From positions 803,318,817 to 803,382,816 of the forward strand of contig CM061142.1 in NCBI GenBank assembly GCA_030789695.1: DNA of 64,000 nucleotides, read 5' to 3'. Shown here piece by piece: positions 34,468 to 43,783 of this stretch. Under the pieces are notes generated by a model. It worked only from the letters and a program-made list of their open reading frames with translations, searched no databases and was not told the DNA's origin. Numbering within the stretch: the first letter of the stretch is position 1; each line of letters starts with the position of its first letter. Source of the DNA: Scilla litardierei (Eukaryota > Streptophyta > Magnoliopsida > Asparagales > Asparagaceae). Both the position numbers and the translations under genes were made by a program.

Positions 34468-36190
34468 TTTAGCTTTAAAATGCTGCAAAAGACATGAAAA
34501 GAAGGTTCGATCAAAAAACATTGCATTAATTTCATATACATAGTCATCATATTGTTACATTTTCATGATTCATTAGTCTCGGCCAGCGGACCGACCAGGG
34601 AAATGGCTAGTCCATGGTTCACTACCTCCAGACTGAGCTGAGGTGTCCCACAAACTAGTCCAAAAGACCACTGGTCGAATCATGATCCATTGAGATACTG
34701 AATCAATCGAATGTGAAATTTCAGACTAGTTTAATATCACTCCCACTTGGAAAAATCCCACTTGGAATGATATTATTATATTTGATAAGTTACTTTCGAA
34801 AAATATTGAAGATGTTGCTCTAGAATCGGAAAGGTCTCTACGATTTCAATCACCATCTAGAACAACTTTCAATATTTCCCCCTCACTTATCAAACGATAG
34901 TACTCTTATAGTACTTCGCAGCGGAAAAGCGTTTTTGAAAACGTATTTTTCAAAAGCAAATGCGATATTTCAACCTAGTACCCTTATGATACTAGCGAAA
35001 TATTCGGCAATCCCTGGCCATTGCCAGGATTGAGCCGTAGCCGTGCCAAGGCCGGATCCCCCCTGAGGGGATTTTTCTGCAAGCCACCGTCGCCGGCTCC
35101 CGTATGGATCCATGCGCTCCCCTTCTGCAGGGAAATAAGCCACAGACAACTGTAGTCGGCCCCGTATGGGCTGGCCATGCATGTTTCACTCATGCAAGCC
35201 TCCCCCCAAATACAGGGTTAACCGGAGCTCGGCACTGGCCGAGGTCGGGGCCGGCGGTGGCCGGGCACTGGCCTCGGCCTGGCCGGCAGGCCTCGGCCTA
35301 GCCCTGGCTACTGCCAGGTCCGGCCGTGGCCTTGGCAGAGGCCAGGACCGGCCTGCGCCAGGCCCTGGCCTCTGCCAGGTCCGTCCTACGCCAGGCCCTG
35401 GCCTCTGCCAGGGCCGGCCAGGCCTTGGCCTCTGCCAGGGCTGGCAGGGCCCTGGCCTGGCCCTGGCCCCCGGCCAGGGCCGGCAGGGCCCTGGCCCTGG
35501 CCTGGTTGCGGCCAGGGCCCCCTGGCCCTGGCCTGGCCTCGGCTAGGGTTGGCCCTGGCCACGGCCAGGGCCCCCTGGCCCGGGCCGGCCAGAGCCGGCC
35601 AGGCCCTGGCCAGGGCCGGCCGGGGTCGGCCTCCCCCTTGCATGGGGTTGGCCGAACACCCCCTCTGGAAGGGTGGCCGTGGTTGTTATTGGCCGTAGCC
35701 AACCCCCTCCGCATGAGGAGGGGGATGCATTGCCTCCATAGCCCATATGGCCATGGTGATCATGCACCAAAAATGTCATCTTCTCCGTTGAGAATAACCA
35801 GCATCGTCTTCTCCGATGAAGCACCCGTTCATCGAGAAAACGGTTTTGCTTCAATGGCCGTGTGCCAAAAAATGAAGAGAACACGTTTTCAAGGCCGCTA
35901 ACTTCACGCTCTACATGAAGAGAGTTCACATTCTCAATTAAATGGAGACTCAGCATCCATGAGGAGTGCGAGTTTGGCGAGATGAACGGTAAGTTCTTCC
36001 CGTCACGGAGAGTTCCTGCCATATCCGTAATGGCAGAAAACCCTAACGTGAAAAGAACAACTACTGCGATTCTCTCCGTCACGATGCGTTCCTACAATAT
36101 CCATAATGGAAGGAGACTCATTCGTGAAAGAGACAACGCCTCATTCATCGGTGAGACCGAGGCGACGGTTAGACCGCGGCGAACCCGTAT
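34468..36190 (-). other. Leader of copia element 3
   Basis: About 1.7 kb between the PBS and gag. It contains CGGCCAGCGGACCGACC (about 34575), shared with the copia 1 leader, and a GC-rich array at 35225-35640. A host-like CDS is not supported: the several open frames over the array are composition effects. Confidence 0.7.
35225..35640. repeat. GC-rich CTGGCC/GGCCAGG array in the leader of copia element 3
   Basis: Dense irregular repeats of CTGGCCTCTGCCAGG and GGCCAGGGCC, many of them self-complementary. Long frames exist in several phases on both strands. Transcribed as the minus strand, this lies between the PBS and gag and would be strongly structured RNA. Confidence 0.8.
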
Positions 36191-36203
36191 GGCTCTGATA
36201 CCA
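36191..36203 (-). promoter_or_regulatory. Primer-binding site, initiator tRNA-Met (copia element 3)
   Basis: The minus strand reads TGGTATCAGAGCC, one base from the LTR at 36205. Confidence 0.92.
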
Positions 36204-36204
36204 A

Positions 36205-36719
36205 TGTCAGATCCTGTCAAAACAACGACGTTAGGATCGAATAATAAAGTAGAGACTTACGCTTACATACGCGACACCATAATCTCTGAACTTTGCCCTC
36301 GGATTAGCCACAACGGTCAGTACTTCATCACGGAGGATCGAAGCAGCGTTTCACCGCCTAAATCTCTATTTAGAAGAGGATTTTAATGGAAGGGAGAAGA
36401 AGAACACAAGTTGCCTTATGCAAACTTATGGCATGGTTAGATTAGTGTAAATGCCTTACCCTTGGGTCCTATTTATAGGCTTTAGGGGTAGTTATTGTAG
36501 GAAATAACTAAATATAAGCTTATTAGCCTACATTAGCACATTTACTTATCCTCTTCTTCATTCACTTATCAAGTGCCTTTATGCACTTATAAAGTGACTT
36601 CTTCCACTTATCGAGTGGTCCTTTTCACACGAGAGCACGCTTTCGTGCACGCGACATCTGAGGTCCGTATACCCTCATACATCCCCTCATGGGTGTATTC
36701 ATGTCGTCCATATCCAACT
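36205..36719 (-). repeat. 5' LTR of copia element 3
   Basis: It starts TGTCAG. The last base is T at 36719 where the partner has A. The TATA box (TATAAATA on the minus strand) is at 36470-36477. The TTTGT duplication follows immediately. Confidence 0.92.
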
Positions 36720-36724
36720 TTTGT

Positions 36725-38129
36725 ATCCCACGTTAACATTTGCTTCGCACCAGATTTTCCAGTATCTGGGCCTCTTTTGGGGAAACTCGTCTCATCGAAA
36801 TCACAGTCTTCAAGATGTGCCTTAAATGCGTCCTCCGTTTGGGGTTCTAGGTATCTTATAAGTGAGAAATGCTCGGTGGCATTCCATATGGGGATTTAAA
36901 ACTGCACGACCGAAGATTCTCAGATGAGAAATGCTCGGTGGCATTCCATATGCAAGTTGCATTGGAGACTTTGACCTCCAGGGGGTCTTATTTTCATTTA
37001 TGATGCAGCAGCAAAATTTGCATGTCACCATGCATCTATAGGCAATCGGGATTTAATGGACGTTCAATCCATTGGAGTCTACTTTTTAGTGACTCTGCCG
37101 ACCCATTTTGGGTATGAACATGCGGCACTTGTATGTTCATTTTCTATTCCCGTTGCTTGGCAGTACTCTTGAATTGACCAGGAGGTATATTTCCCAACAT
37201 TAACCAGACCTATCTTCTACATTTGATTATCTGGGAAATGTGCCCGCAACATTTTTATTTTTGTGCCAATAGCTTTGGAAAAGCTAAGTTGCGGGTCTGT
37301 AGTAGACACACATACGAGTGTTCTGAGGATGCATTTATCAGTACAATGAAGTATCGAAATAGCCCATTAGGGGTGGATTTTATCCACATCTATCTCCTTG
37401 TTTTCTTTTTGAGGAAGCGTGGAGATTCTTTTTCAACTTTTCGTGGAGATGGCCTTGCAATTAGTTTTCCCTTATAGTAAGGGATGCGAGGGAATTCTCC
37501 CTTCTGAAGAATCTTCTGGTTCTTCAAGTCATACCCATAGGATAAGATGCAATGCATCATCAAAAATCCAGGGTGGCCAAGTCCATCATGCCAGAGTAAA
37601 AACTTGGCCGATGTCGGGCACTTCAGGTGCTCTGTTTAATTCCGCTTCCTTTCTACGAATCTTCGTATGGTAGAGGCCTAAGGCTCTCAAAACGTTTTTA
37701 CTCCTCTTTCTTGAGACGTTGCATACGGTAATAATTTTTTTTCATTTATTTACATTTGTTGTTTCCAAATGGAATCCGTTGAAACAGATGTCCTTGAAAC
37801 TTAGAAAGTTTCTTTTGGAATTCGGAGGGATTAGAGCATCCTTTTTATTTTTGTTTCTGTGTCATTTGGGGGCAACAGTGTTGCGTTCCCTGGATCTTCA
37901 ATATGGCACTGATATTGGGCTTTGTATTGAAAAATCGTACGTGTTTATTGTCTACTAAACATTTATGAGAGCAGTTTCATCTAAAAGATGAATCGTATAG
38001 GCACATGCATATTCAGATAAACATTTATTGTCTACTAAAACACTTTCATTCAAAACGGATTGCGTAATTCAAATGCTCTCATAACATGAAATGTTCTAAA
38101 TAATTTGCTAAGATAAAAAATAGAGGCTA
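36725..38129 (-). pseudogene. Protease-integrase remnant of copia element 2
   Basis: Strongly decayed. Recognisable islands on the minus strand are MCLLQTRNLAF followed by PKLLAQ (about 37260-37310) and SPMQLAYGMPPSISHLRIFG (about 36905-36965), both from the Ale-type integrase. They are connected by frames with many stops. A short duplication (GAGAAATGCTCGGTGGCATT at about 36863 and 36926) has split the C-terminal part. Confidence 0.75.
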
Positions 38130-39089
38130 ATCAAGCAGGTCATCATTTTCGAAGTCTTCAGCTGAGAACTTGTCTGGAGCATCAGATGTCACCATGTTTG
38201 TTTCAGCTTTATTTTTCTTGCTTTGTTTGTAAAGCTCCTGGAGATGCACTGGGGTCTTGCACACTTTGGACCAGTGGCCTGTCATGCCACAGCTGTGGCA
38301 CTGGTCTTCCTAATCCCTCTTGGATGGGGGTGCATCATTTTTCTTGTTGTCATTCATGCACCAGGTGAACTTGCGCTTCCCTTCATTCTTTCGCTGCTGT
38401 ACTTGGCCATTGGCTCTTTTCGGTTGTCCCCCTTTCTGTGGTCTTTCTTTTCTTTTATTATCTCTCTTCTTTTTGAATGAAGATGAATGGTGAGCTTCTG
38501 GTAGGGGGGCAGTGCCGGGAGGGCACATATTATGAATGGCGAGAAGAAGCTCTCTGTTTTGCTCGGCCATGAGTAAACATGACGGCAGCTCCGAATACTT
38601 GGTGAACTTTCGTTCACGGTATTGCTGCATGAGTATCGCATTTTTTTCATGGAAAGACGTATACGTCTTTTCCAGCATGCGATCTTCTGAGACTTTCTCA
38701 CCACACAACTTCAGACGTGAGGTGATGCTAAAAAGTGCTGAGTTGTACTCAGCAATGGACTTAAAGTCCTGCAGTCTCAGGTTCTCCCACTCGTATCGTA
38801 CCCTTGGGAGTATAACATCTTTCTGATGTTTATACCTGTCCTCAAGGGCAGTCCATAGCTCAAGTGGATCTTCAACCGTAAGGTATTCAGCCTTTAGGGT
38901 CTTATCCACAGGGCGGTGAATATAGATGATGGCTTGCGCCTTCTCTATATCGCTAACATTTTCTTTTTCTTTCACAGCAGCGATGAGGGACTTGGTCCGT
39001 AGGTGAAACTTTACATCTAGCTGCTAGCTTAGATAGTTTCTACCTGATGCATCCAGCACTTCGAAATCAACGCTTGCAATTTTAGCCAT
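38130..39089 (-). pseudogene. Gag of copia element 2 (Ale-like), with one stop and one frameshift
   Basis: ATG at 39087-39089 gives MAKIASVDFEVLDASG. An in-frame TAG follows near 39027 where a tryptophan is usual in the family. The frame then runs from 38975 to 38310: DPLELWTALEDRYKHQKDVI and YNSALFSITSRLKLCGEKV match the copia UBN2-type gag. After a frameshift near 38312 a CCHC zinc knuckle, CHSCGMTGHWSKVC, lies at about 38250-38292, and the frame ends with a TAG at about 38130. The order gag then pol fragments agrees with the element's orientation. Confidence 0.88.
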
Positions 39090-39994
39090 TTATCTAGCAG
39101 AGCACATGCATGAATTAATATTTAATCAAAGAAAACATTTTTATGCGGAGGCAATATTTAATGAAGGCTAAATGTGTGGATCGGCCAGTCCCACAAGAAA
39201 GAGTCCACAGTCCACAGTCCACAGTCCAAATTATACAAATTTGCAGCTTTAAAAAATGAAAATACAACTTTGGAAACCCCGTGGGTCCCATAAGATATCT
39301 CCAGCTTCAAGCGTGGTCTCCGTCTCCGTGGAAGTTGTTCTTCTTTCTTTGACATTTACATAAATTCCTCACTACAATTTCTCTCAAAAATAAAAGAAAA
39401 GTGCGGGAAATAAACTGTGGGACTAAACGGACGATCCAAAAAACCACATTTAGCACTTCATGCAGAAATATTGTGCTCATCAACATTTTCATTCACATCA
39501 TCACAGGCAGTTTATTCACATGAGGATATAAAAAAAATATTTAATTACTTAATAATTATTGGACCACTGGGCAACGTCATACACCGTTAGGTTAGATAAC
39601 TAACGACAGAGCGGTCGCAGGATCTTCCTAATTATTAAGTTTTAAATATGATGCACAACCACGCATATAATATCCACATAATTTGCCAGAAATGTAAAGC
39701 ATGTAAAAGAAATTACGATGCATGTGTTGTAAAGTAAATGGGTTTAATCAATTAAATTGATTAAGTGCCCAAAATAAACATTTTCTTTGTCTGAGGAAAA
39801 GAGGTTCACTCATCATCCCAAATGTTCCCCAAATCTCCCCAAAAAGCCTTTGCCTGCCAGATAGTAGTCACGTATTTTATCGTGATTTTTCACGAATTTT
39901 CTGCCCTTAAACGCCCTTTTAAAATTGATTTTTAGCCCAAAAGGTTCTTTTTAATACTTGTTTATAGCCTTTTCCCCTCCCCCAGTTTTTTTTT

Positions 39995-40115
39995 GAATAT
40001 CTGGCCTGCGGGCCGAAGCCCGTAGCCGTCCTGCGGGCTTCGGCCCACAGGAGAAAAAAAAATTTTTACGGCCTGCGGGTCGAAGCCCGCAGCCGGCCTG
40101 CGGGCTTCGGCCCGC
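39995..40115. repeat. Inverted-repeat block rich in GGCTTCGGCCCGC
   Basis: Two copies of a CCTGCGGGCTTCGGCCC-type segment and their complements (about 40003-40052 and 40070-40118), each able to fold on itself, separated by an A/T tract. Confidence 0.65.
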
Positions 40116-40194
40116 ATGAGAGAATTTGTGTGTGTTTTTTTGGGCTGCGAAAAGGCCCAATAGGGCCTAGGGTTTTGGGTGGGGGAGGCGCCCC

Positions 40195-40490
40195 CCCCAC
40201 ACAGGAGGGCGGCGGCGGCGGCGGGGGGGGCACCGCCCCCCTGCAGGGGGGAGCGGCGGCGGGCAGAGCCGTCGCCCCCCTGCAGGGGGGAGCGGCGGCA
40301 GGCAGAGCCGTCGCCCCCCCTGCAGGGCCGCCTCCCCCCTGCAGGGGGAAGCGGCGGGGGCCATCCCCCCCCCCCCCCCCCGCAGGGGGGAGCGGCGGCG
40401 GGCAGAGCCGCCGCCCCCCCCCCCCCCCCCAATGTAGGGTGGAGGGGGACGGCGCGGCGGGCGGGGGGGATGGGGGGGCGGCGGCAAAAA
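40195..40490. repeat. GC-rich minisatellite in the leader of copia element 2
   Basis: Irregular tandem units built from CCCCTGCAGGGGGGAGCGG and GGGCAGAGCCGTCGCCC (near 40238, 40279, 40317, 40338 and 40378) with long C homopolymers at about 40367-40382 and 40414-40429. Homopolymer lengths are likely to be unreliable. Confidence 0.75.
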
Positions 40491-40829
40491 AGCCGGAGGG
40501 TAAATATTTTTTAGGGTTTGGCCCTAAAAATTGTATTTCTGGGATGAACGGTCCGTCGTTTTCAAGGCACAAAAAGTCCCCATATCGATCTTGCGAGATC
40601 TAGGGGAGGGACAATCATACGTATGATTAAAACATCGTTTTTAGTGTTTTTACATCTATATCCGTCCTCCGGATATAGCGACGGTTGCACGAAGCCCTAC
40701 GCAGATGACGACGCTCAATTGAGGAAGCCTTGCACCGCTCTCTTGGATCTCCCGTCTCGCCTTCGCCTTCGCCTTCGCCTTCGCAACGAACGGAAAAATT
40801 TTTGTGGAAAGAAAAAAATATTTGGAGGC

Positions 40830-40843
40830 TCGTGCTGATAACG
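40830..40843 (-). promoter_or_regulatory. Primer-binding site resembling the anticodon arm of tRNA-Ile (copia element 2)
   Basis: The plus strand reads TCGTGCTGATAACG directly against the LTR start at 40844. From memory, plant tRNA-Ile(AAT) has TCGTGCTAATAACG at positions 27-40. The single difference is at anticodon position 34, where the mature tRNA carries inosine, which pairs with C and is copied as G. No initiator tRNA-Met 3' complement is present. This resembles the half-tRNA priming of Drosophila copia but with another tRNA. Confidence 0.6.
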
Positions 40844-40989
40844 TTTTATGAATCAACTGCTGGGGGAGGAACCCATAGCCCTTTATTTATACGCATGGTA
40901 GGAGAGTAGAAAGATAGAATACATAGATATGGGCGTATCTCTAAGATGCCCGCAATCCTAACCGACTCTGGTTATTTTCATTCACAACA
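40844..40989 (-). repeat. 5' LTR of copia element 2 (146 bp)
   Basis: Near-identical to 25958-26103. The TATA box (TATAAATA on the minus strand in the partner, TATTTATA at 40884-40891 here on plus) is kept. The right end CACAACA is followed by CCAAA (40990-40994). Confidence 0.88.
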
Positions 40990-40994
40990 CCAAA

Positions 40995-42111
40995 CAAAAT
41001 GTAGAATCAAATAAGCATAGACTTATGTGGTGTTTTGGAGCTCTGAGCTTGGTGGGTCGTTCCACAAGCAGCAGAGGCTTTGCTGATGCTCATGCGATGC
41101 TCGGGAGCATGGATTGAACAGGGGCTTCATTGGTGCCCCTCGGCTCTAATCGATTTTTGAATTTTCTCCGAGCGGTTCATCCCTTGACGAGGCTTCAATC
41201 AAACTCGTATGCGGCATTACAGGGAGGTGGATCGCCTCAGGAGCAGCTCACGATCCCTCGGACGAGGCAATCAAGCTTGGATGAACGTCGATTGGGATGC
41301 AATCAACCTAGGCGAGATCCGACCTGATCTGAATGCTGATCTTTACCCTTCGGACGACAGACGTAGGTCGATTACTCAGACCGAGCCTCGTCGATGGTCG
41401 GAGAATTCTGATCGAGCTTTGACAAGTTGTGGAGGCGAGGGTCGAAGAAGCTTATAGCTCTGCAAGTCTGACCTCGAGCAATGGAATACGGTCAGTAAGA
41501 GGGACGTTCCATCGTTTGAGCAGGATTGGAGAACCTCGAGCGTAGGAGCTCTGTCGTTGAGAGGAAAGCTCGGATTTGGTTGGCTCCATCGTCGTCGTCG
41601 CCCCCGATGGCCCCGTTCCACGATCTGGCAACCAAAATTGAGGCTATGGGCATGTGGGCTTATGCTCCAATCATTACTCTAAAGAGGGATATTAGAATCA
41701 ATATCTAATTAAAAGATCGAAGGTCGTATCTCCAATCACCCAGCCTCGATCGAGCCAAATCGGAGCTCGGATCTGGGTCATCGGACGTCGTCAAGCTCTG
41801 ATCAATACAGCTGGATCTCGGATCTAGGTCATCGGACGTCGTTGAGCTCCGATCAAGCCAGCTGGAGCTCGGATCTGGGTCATCGGACGTTGTCGAGGTT
41901 GGAGGTCACCGTAGACCCAAAAGAGGATCGGAGGTTGCCATTTTTCGACGAGACCTGCCGTCGATCCATAGGAAAGTCGGAGGAGGATTGAGTGAGATGC
42001 ATTTTGACTCAGTCGAGCTTCGATCATTGGGAGTTCGTCGGGGCCCCAATCGAGCTTTTGTTGAGGCTCGACCTTGGGCGCTGAAGGTCGACGCTAGTAT
42101 CAAGGGGCTGG
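40995..42111. other. Unclassified segment, right piece of an interrupted host sequence
   Basis: No protein family is recognisable; frames stay below 90 codons. A 51-bp tandem repeat lies at 41766-41918. With the two composites removed, this segment follows 25902-25957 and 8756-9240. It may be part of an unidentified older retroelement. Confidence 0.4.
41766..41918. repeat. 51-bp tandem repeat, three copies
   Basis: Units start at 41766, 41817 and 41868, each with CTCGGATCTGGGTCATCGG and then CGTCGTCAAGCTC or close variants. Confidence 0.85.
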
Positions 42112-42640
42112 TGTTGGAACTTATCCAACAAGTTGGATCTTAATCCAACGTTGGGCTAATATGTGATAAATAATTATATATGTGCTACGCTGTCATATTA
42201 AGCCCAATATACTTGGTGATCTGGTTTTAATTAATTAAATGGGCTAAATGAGTTAAACAGGTTGTGGGGCCTTTATGTGTAGAGACTATTGGGCTTCAAC
42301 TCGTTGATGGGCCGAGTTGGAAACCCTAGGGCTATGGAGGCTAGCCTATAAATATTTACGGTCATGGTCCCCGGAATACACGAAAAAAGTTGTGTCGTCT
42401 TTTCTACGTCCCGTCACTAGGAGAGAAACCAGGAGAAAGCTAAAGGGGTTCTCCAACGGTTGATTCGTGCTATTCTGGAAGATCGTCCGTTGTGCTATCG
42501 TCAGGATCTTTCAGATTATTAGCGATGGACTCAGGTACACTTCCGCTAAATCAGAGTATGCAATGATTTAAGATTCCGCATGTTATATATCTAGATCTGT
42601 GTTATTCGGTTTGTACACATCTAGATCTTTAGTTTCTACT
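42112..42640 (+). repeat. 5' LTR of copia element 4
   Basis: It starts TGTTGGAACTTATCC. The TATA box TATAAATA is at 42347-42354, with a transcript start expected near 42380. The exact 3' end is uncertain (about 42637-42642) because the usual CA before the PBS is not evident. Confidence 0.75.
42347..42354 (+). promoter_or_regulatory. TATA box of copia element 4
   Basis: CCTATAAATATTT in the LTR, about 290 bases before the PBS. Confidence 0.65.
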
Positions 42641-42642
42641 AG

Positions 42643-42655
42643 TGGTATCAGAGCC
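42643..42655 (+). promoter_or_regulatory. Primer-binding site, initiator tRNA-Met (copia element 4)
   Basis: TGGTATCAGAGCC on the plus strand, complementary to the initiator tRNA-Met 3' end. Confidence 0.9.
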
Positions 42656-42839
42656 CACATGCTGTAGATCTTAAATTTTTTTGTCTGCTCGTAGTAGATC
42701 TGATAAAAATCAGATTTTTAATCCGTCTTAAGTTTCGGATCTGATAAAAATTAGTTTTTTATCAGTTTTAAGTTTCAGATCTATGAAAATTTGGTTTTTT
42801 AATTAATTTTTCCAATAAAAAAATTGTTGGTTTTATGAA

Positions 42840-43465
42840 ACCAAGATTGAGCGGCCCGCCGGCCGCCGCCCGACACGGCAAAAGAGGGGGCGGCTCTGCC
42901 ACCCCCGTCAGGAGATCGGCACCGGCAACGCCGACGCCGACGCGGAACACCAAAAGGCCTGTCGGACAAACAAAAAAAGGGGGTTTTGGGGGGGGCGATG
43001 CCGCCCCGTTAGGATTCCGGCGAAAGTGGGCGGCGGCGCCGCCCCCATAGGTTATCAAAAGGGGGGCGGCCAGTCACCGCCCCCCAGCACGGCATTCTGA
43101 CGCGTTCCGGCGGCGGGGTACCCTCTCCCGTTGGCGTCGGAAATTATAGACCCCCACCTTCGGTGGGGGGTCTGGCAACATGGCAGAGGAAGGGAGGGCC
43201 TCGTCCGCCTCCCCGACGGGATTCAAAGGGGAAAGGGGCGGCGGGGCGCCGCCCCATCAGGTCCCCGTCGGAATCGGCGGGGGGGCAGCGTCTTGCCACC
43301 CCTGTCGACAGAGCAGGTGCCAAAGGCGCCTGCCGCAGCTTTAGGGCGGTGGCCCCACCGCCCCCCGTCGGAGGTTTTGGCGCCGGCCAACCGGCCGGCG
43401 CCCGACGCGGGCAGAGGGGCACCTAAGGGGGCGGCGGCGGCGGCCGCCCCCCAGAAACCCTAAAG
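42840..43465. repeat. GC-rich block in the leader of copia element 4
   Basis: GGGGCGGC and CGCCGCCCC-rich sequence with frames open in many phases. It lies about 200 bases after the PBS, the same relative position as the GC-rich arrays in copia 2 and copia 3, although the sequences differ. Confidence 0.75.
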
Positions 43466-43783
43466 ATCTCAATGAACCCCCCTGCGCGTTTGAGTTTGGA
43501 GCCCAGTGGGCCGGACTCTAGGCCGGCCCACTGTTGTTGTTTTTTAATTATTTAAAAAAGGCATTGGGCACAAATTTCTGGGCTGTTAACATTGGGCCTG
43601 TTTTGGGCCTGTTTGGGTTATTTGGTTGTTTTTTTGGGCCTATTTTTGCAAACCAGTTCTTTAGCCTTCTTTTAGCCTTATTGCAAAACAGTTTTGGGCA
43701 CCCACATGGCTAATTTTGGACCCAATTTTTGGGTCATTTGGGCACAAATTTGGGCCTATATTGGGATGGTTTTAACACAAGTT

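Larger units (their letters stand above)
28863..36719 (-). mobile_element. Ty1/copia element 3, full length but disabled, TSD TTTGT
   Basis: A complete minus-strand copia element nested in copia 2. LTRs are 515 bp each (28863-29377 and 36205-36719). The TSD TTTGT is at 28858-28862 and 36720-36724. The PBS for initiator tRNA-Met is at 36191-36203, gag-pol at 30390-34467, and the PPT at 29378-29391. Frameshifts and stops interrupt the polyprotein, but RT-RNase H is one open frame of 528 aa. The 1.7-kb leader carries a GC-rich array (35225-35640). Confidence 0.94.
39090..40829 (-). other. Leader of copia element 2
   Basis: 1.7 kb between PBS and gag, unusually long for an Ale-like element, so part may be inserted sequence. 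GC-rich blocks lie at 39990-40490. A CCTTCGCCTT repeat lies at about 40762-40785. The frames here are low complexity. No gene is called. Confidence 0.55.
25958..40989 (-). mobile_element. Ty1/copia element 2 (Ale-like) with 146-bp LTRs, TSD CCAAA, nested by copia 3 and a MITE
   Basis: Two 146-bp LTRs (25958-26103 and 40844-40989) are flanked by CCAAA at 25953-25957 and 40990-40994. On the minus strand the PBS-like site (40830-40843), a 1.7-kb leader, gag (38130-39089) and decayed pol fragments follow. Copia 3 (28863-36719) sits between integrase and RT, and a MITE (27210-27685) sits in the pol remnant. Without these two the element is about 6.7 kb. Ale affiliation rests on the short LTR, the gag start MAKIASVDFEVLDASG and pol motifs such as AYGMPPSISHLRIFG. 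All coding regions are broken. Confidence 0.88.

Noticed and set aside
35166..36082. Frames of 126-191 aa on both strands
   Set aside because: CTGGCC/GGCCAGG array in the copia 3 leader; A-, G- and P-rich in all frames.
40066..40603. Frames up to 168 aa on both strands
   Set aside because: Homopolymer C/G and minisatellite composition in the copia 2 leader.
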